Source of the DNA: Lindgomyces ingoldianus
Taxonomy: Eukaryota > Ascomycota > Dothideomycetes > Pleosporales > Lindgomycetaceae
Direction of reading: 5' to 3'
Assembly (NCBI RefSeq): GCF_010093535.1
Contig: NW_022985171.1
Coordinates: 1,584,769 to 1,648,768 of the forward strand
Length of the DNA stretch: 64,000 nucleotides
A program made the translations under genes and the position numbers. The notes under the pieces are model-generated. The model did no database searches, was not told the origin of the DNA, and saw only the letters and a list, made by a program, of their open reading frames with translations. Positions 60,850 to 64,000 of the stretch are shown here, piece by piece (the stretch's first letter is position 1; the number at the start of each line of letters is the position of its first letter).

Positions 60850-62775
60850 TGTTAAGTACACATAGCTGTTACAGTCTCTGAGTGGACCATAAGCGAGTGT
60901 CTGCTAGCCGACGCATTGGGTGAAGACGGCTGGTGGAACCCCTTCGCATCTCCGTTACGGGAATGGCACTGGAACGGGTCACGTGACATCCCGAGGAATC
61001 CGGAGAGACCCGGATGGAGATAGGAGGCTTGGCAGAGATACATGCGCTAAGGGAAGCGCATGCAGTGTATGCAAACCTTAAGTATATAGTCTTAATCTTA
61101 ACTATTACTAGAAGGGTTGTGATCAACGTTTAGTCTTCTCTTTACATTAACTAAGTAGTATAATAGTTTATAAAGACATTATACAGTGCCAAGACAAAAG
61201 TCTGTTCCCGCAACGCGTAACCGAGAAACGCGACAAACACAACACCATCTTTCTACTATTAATTGCGCAGCCACCATAAGGTCTTTTGGCAAGGAAATTT
61301 CACATAATTGTTGCCAGAATGCTGAGTTATTAGTGCAGCAGCAGGAGTTAATTATTTTAAAGTCTGAGGCTAGCGTTTCTGCTGCAGAACTGGCAGAGGA
61401 ATTCTCCTGCACAACGCGCTGCATTAACACCACAATTGCGCGCTAGAAAGCAACTAGCTGCAATCTTTCACGCTATTAATCTAGACACCCCTCTAAGCTA
61501 TTGCGTTGTACTAAGCGCCTGCTATTTTAAACAGCTTAAAAATATCTAAAAATAGAGTATAAAACGCTGCTTAAAGAGACTAGCCTTACGCCACGCATAT
61601 CTACTAAGACTGCCTATTGTACGCTTAAGAAGTTTAATCTTACTAACTTTTGCTGCAAGCGCAGACCTAAGATTAACCGCGCCACAGCAGGCAGAAGGCG
61701 CGCGTGGGACAGAGCATAGCAGCGCTTTAACTAGAAGAGATAGACAATGCGCTTCTCTAACAAGTGCTTTATTAAAAAAGGCTCTAGTACTAACTAGAAG
61801 TAGTGCTTTTGCTATCTTACAGAGAAGTAGAGGCATAAGATAATAGAGGAGCGTTCTACAGCTTAGCAGCCTGCGCAGATAGTGTGGGCGTCTATCTAGA
61901 TTAATTGCAGACAGAGGGTACGTTGGAGCCCTCTTATAATTATAAAGAGAGACCCTGCTGCTCCCTACCACAGCTACTTAGCTAAGAGCTACATCTAAGC
62001 GCTTAAGGAAGGTCTCCTGCGTAACTACTAAAGAGGAGATCTATTCTAGCAGGATAACGCGCGCATACACACAGCAAGAGCAACGCGCGAATAGTTGCAG
62101 AGGCACTATATTAATATTGTTAATTTCCCCCCCTACTCTCTAAACCTTAACCCTATTAAACATATATAGTAGGCGCTAAAAAGGACACTCTATAGGCTGC
62201 ACCCTAAAATAGCTACAATAGGCGACTCTGCAGAGGAGTAGGATCAGTTCTGTGCAGCATTAAAGGAGGCGTGGCAGAAAATACCTAATTCTCTAATTAA
62301 GAAGCTTATCTTTTTAATGCTGCGCTGTCTACAGGCTCTGCAACAAGCGCATAGCTACTAGACAAAGTATTAGGATAATGCGATTAAAATAAGCTATTAA
62401 TTATGCTTATGCAACTATTTAGGGTGGCTATATAATTGATTAAATAGAGGGGGCAGATGTTTAGTGGGGCTCGCTAAATGCTGCCCGGAACAGACTTTTG
62501 TCCTAGTACTGTACTATTAAATATCTTGCACTATATATTTACTCTAATTATTATCTCTCTAAGATTGTTTCCCCTACTTCTTATACAGCAGAACAAGGCA
62601 AACTACAACAGACTACTAAGACTCTCTAAGCTCTAAATAGTTAGCTAGCTAGATTATACACCTAACTTCTTACCTATTCTCTCTAATTGCCCTTCTTTAT
62701 AGCTTCTCTTACTAGTCTATGTACTAAACAAACACATTCTTACTAGCACATAACTAGTAAGTAGAAATTGTAACA
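60850..62775 (+). repeat. Diverged 606-type LTR (~596 bp net) split by a Tc1-like element
   Basis: TGTTAAGTAC...TTGTAACA. Blocks match the reverse complement of the 606-bp LTR, notably the GCATGCAGTG(T/C)ATGCAAACCTTA segment near 61050 and the AGTAGAAATTGTAACA end. What follows (62776-62864) resembles the start of the Gypsy-606 internal region (TTAATTACTACC...CTATAAAGTATA), so this is probably a 5' LTR of a related, otherwise lost element. Exact start is uncertain by ~16 bp. Confidence 0.55.
61184..62511 (+). mobile_element. Tc1/mariner-like transposon (1,328 bp, inactive)
   Basis: Inverted ends CAGTGCCAAGACAAAAG... / ...CTTTTGTCCTAGTACTG, bordered by TA on both sides (61182-61183, 62512-62513). 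The plus-strand transposase remnant shows an N-terminal helix-turn-helix region (61190-61440) and, near 62040-62200, the QDNARIHTAR segment followed by PPYSLNLNPIKHI, the C-terminal DDE signature of Tc1-type enzymes. TAG stops replace the expected Trp codons and one conserved Asp of the DLNP box reads Asn. Inserted in an LTR. Confidence 0.9.
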
Positions 62776-62864
62776 TTAATTACTACCCCTTCTATAAAGT
62801 ATAAATCCTACACGCTTTTTATTTAACAGTATAATAGCTAGAGCAACACTGTCTAGAAGCACGC

Positions 62865-62937
62865 TGTCACGGTTATGTTACAGCTATCCAACCCCTGAGT
62901 ACCCTAAGGGCTTGGCACAGGGTGTAAGGACGGAGCT
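62865..62937 (+). repeat. Truncated LTR pair: 175-bp-LTR start plus 15 bp of TRIM LTR
   Basis: 62865-62922 equals the first 58 bp of the 175-bp LTR (53060). 62923-62937 (TGTAAGGACGGAGCT) equals the left 15 bp of the TRIM terminal repeat (55061). Each is cut by the next insertion to its right. Confidence 0.75.
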
Positions 62938-63217
62938 TGTAACGGTACAGGCAAGACAATGGGTCTGAATGCGGTAGGAATCCACTCAGAGGCATATGGG
63001 AGTGCGTGGGGACTTGATGACCTGGGAATCTTATTAACACCTATAGGCCTTGTACAAAGGATATTAGAAAACTACTAAGCTAGCTACAGAGAAGAGGTGC
63101 AACTAAATACATAAGGGAATAGAGGTAACAGCAGGGGTTAGGGCTAGGTTAGGGTTAGGGCTAATACAGGGGCCTTCTAGGCTATCTAAGATGGAACAAT
63201 TTATAAGGATTGTTACA
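62938..63217 (-). repeat. 290-bp-family LTR, 3' LTR of a minus-strand element
   Basis: TGTAACGGTAC...ATTGTTACA, 280 bp. No 5-bp duplication with the right flank; instead the right side is a C-run (63222-63232), the complement of a purine tract, so this is the downstream LTR of an element read on the minus strand. It contains TTAGGG words (63137-63165). Confidence 0.8.
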
Positions 63218-63798
63218 CTATCCCCCCCCCCTTTATAGACTAATAGTCTCTATTAGTAGGTAGAAGTATTACTGTTATATTCTCTGCCTTCTTAAAAACT
63301 AAAACTAGTCTAATTTAGCTAGGTGTCCTTGCTAAGTATTCCTTCGCACTGCTAGCAGTGTCCTCTAAACTAAACACTATGCGTGCGCGCCCGCTCTAAT
63401 ATTAATCTGTATAGATGTCTAGCTAATTATTCTTTACTATCTATGTAGTTATTAATCTTAGGCATGTGTTTAGTAAGGTAGCATTTAAGTATTATTAAGA
63501 GTGCCTAAAAGGTCTTTTGCTACTAGGGTAGCAGTAGTAATTTAAGGCATTATTAGAGGTAATTTAGTAGTTAGAGTTTAGTAGTTGCCTAGCAGTGTTT
63601 TAGTAGATTAGCTGCTTAAGTTGTGCTTATAATTAAGCATAGATATACTGCTAGAGGTTAACTCTAAATTAGGTAGGTCTAGCTTTAGGTTCTATAAAGG
63701 CAGGTTTAGCTGTTAATAGAGTAGTAGTTAAGAGTTAAGCATTAGCAGTTATCTCTAATCCTAATAAGTTATTAGTAGTCTCTAAGTTTCTACCTTAG
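63218..63798 (-). mobile_element. 3' internal stub of the 290-bp-LTR element
   Basis: Begins with the polypurine complement and continues as decayed A/T-rich sequence with a few GC-rich islands (63380-63400). No pol motif recognised. Cut at 63799 by the next LTR. Confidence 0.5.
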
Positions 63799-63999
63799 TG
63801 TAAGGCCGGATGTCCCAGAACGGGCCAGTATGGCCTCACCTGACCTGTTTGGAGGTCGTATGACCTGTGCTTCGTATATAAGCATGAATCCTGACAAGCG
63901 AAGCTTGGCAGCGATTCGTCTCTCTTACAATACACTCCTATCTTTCTCCGAAAGCTTGCTCTCAGTGCTATCCGTGCTACTTACCATCCCATCTTTACA
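63799..63999 (+). repeat. 201-bp LTR, best-preserved Gypsy-201 copy
   Basis: TGTAAGGCCGGATGTCC...TCTTTACA, 201 bp. It keeps C/G at the positions where the other three copies show T/A. The single base after it (T) fits either the Gypsy-201 internal start or a flank, so solo versus 5' LTR cannot be decided. Confidence 0.88.
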
Positions 64000-64000
64000 T

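Noticed and set aside
63130..63170. Interstitial telomere or chromosome end
   Set aside because: Explained by CG-to-TA mutation of an LTR; sequence continues on both sides.

Overview
The window is from a filamentous ascomycete. Genes are interrupted by many short introns (about 50-80 bp, GT..AG), the gene families are those of fungal secondary metabolism, and the repeats carry the C-to-T/G-to-A decay typical of repeat-induced point mutation (RIP). A two-speed, AT-rich genome of the Dothideomycete (perhaps Pleosporales) kind fits best, but this is inference; nothing here fixes the genus.

Left part (1-19.6 kb), gene-rich: a biosynthetic gene cluster. In order it holds a cytochrome P450 (minus strand, running to the left edge), a secreted FAD-linked oxidase with a BBE-type C-terminus, a short-chain dehydrogenase, a seven-helix rhodopsin-domain membrane protein, an O-methyltransferase and a 16-exon highly reducing polyketide synthase (KS-AT-DH-MT-ER-KR-ACP, 2,634 codons). 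All gene models close in frame with ordinary splice sites. The PKS would build a methyl-branched reduced chain, and the OMT, P450, dehydrogenase and FAD oxidase would tailor it. The set resembles the solanapyrone cluster (HR-PKS, OMT, dehydrogenase, FAD oxidase, P450), but no transcription factor or transporter is visible here and the product is unknown.

Right part (about 20.2-64 kb), AT-rich and almost wholly transposon-derived. It can be resolved into a Russian-doll nest. A 201-bp-LTR Gypsy element (LTR at 20306) was split just behind its LTR by a Pogo/Fot1-like DNA transposon (20559-58232). That transposon in turn received a 5.66-kb Gypsy (20620-26281), a solo LTR (26631-26920), further copies of itself (27864-31591, containing 28764-30629; and 31774-33566) and a 606-bp-LTR Gypsy (33693-58040). 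The last was itself hit by a Copia element, a large non-coding LTR element, a complete 7.5-kb 201-LTR Gypsy and a 604-bp TRIM-like element. Target-site duplications (TA, or 5 bp) support most layers, and removing the insertions leaves a transposon of about 1.83 kb, the expected length. An 850-N gap (42133-42982) lies inside the nest. To the right are a second Pogo-like family, a Tc1-like element in an LTR, and a pile of truncated LTRs.

No working gene was found between 19.6 and 64 kb. Every retroelement pol and every transposase seen carries RIP-type stops or lost catalytic residues.
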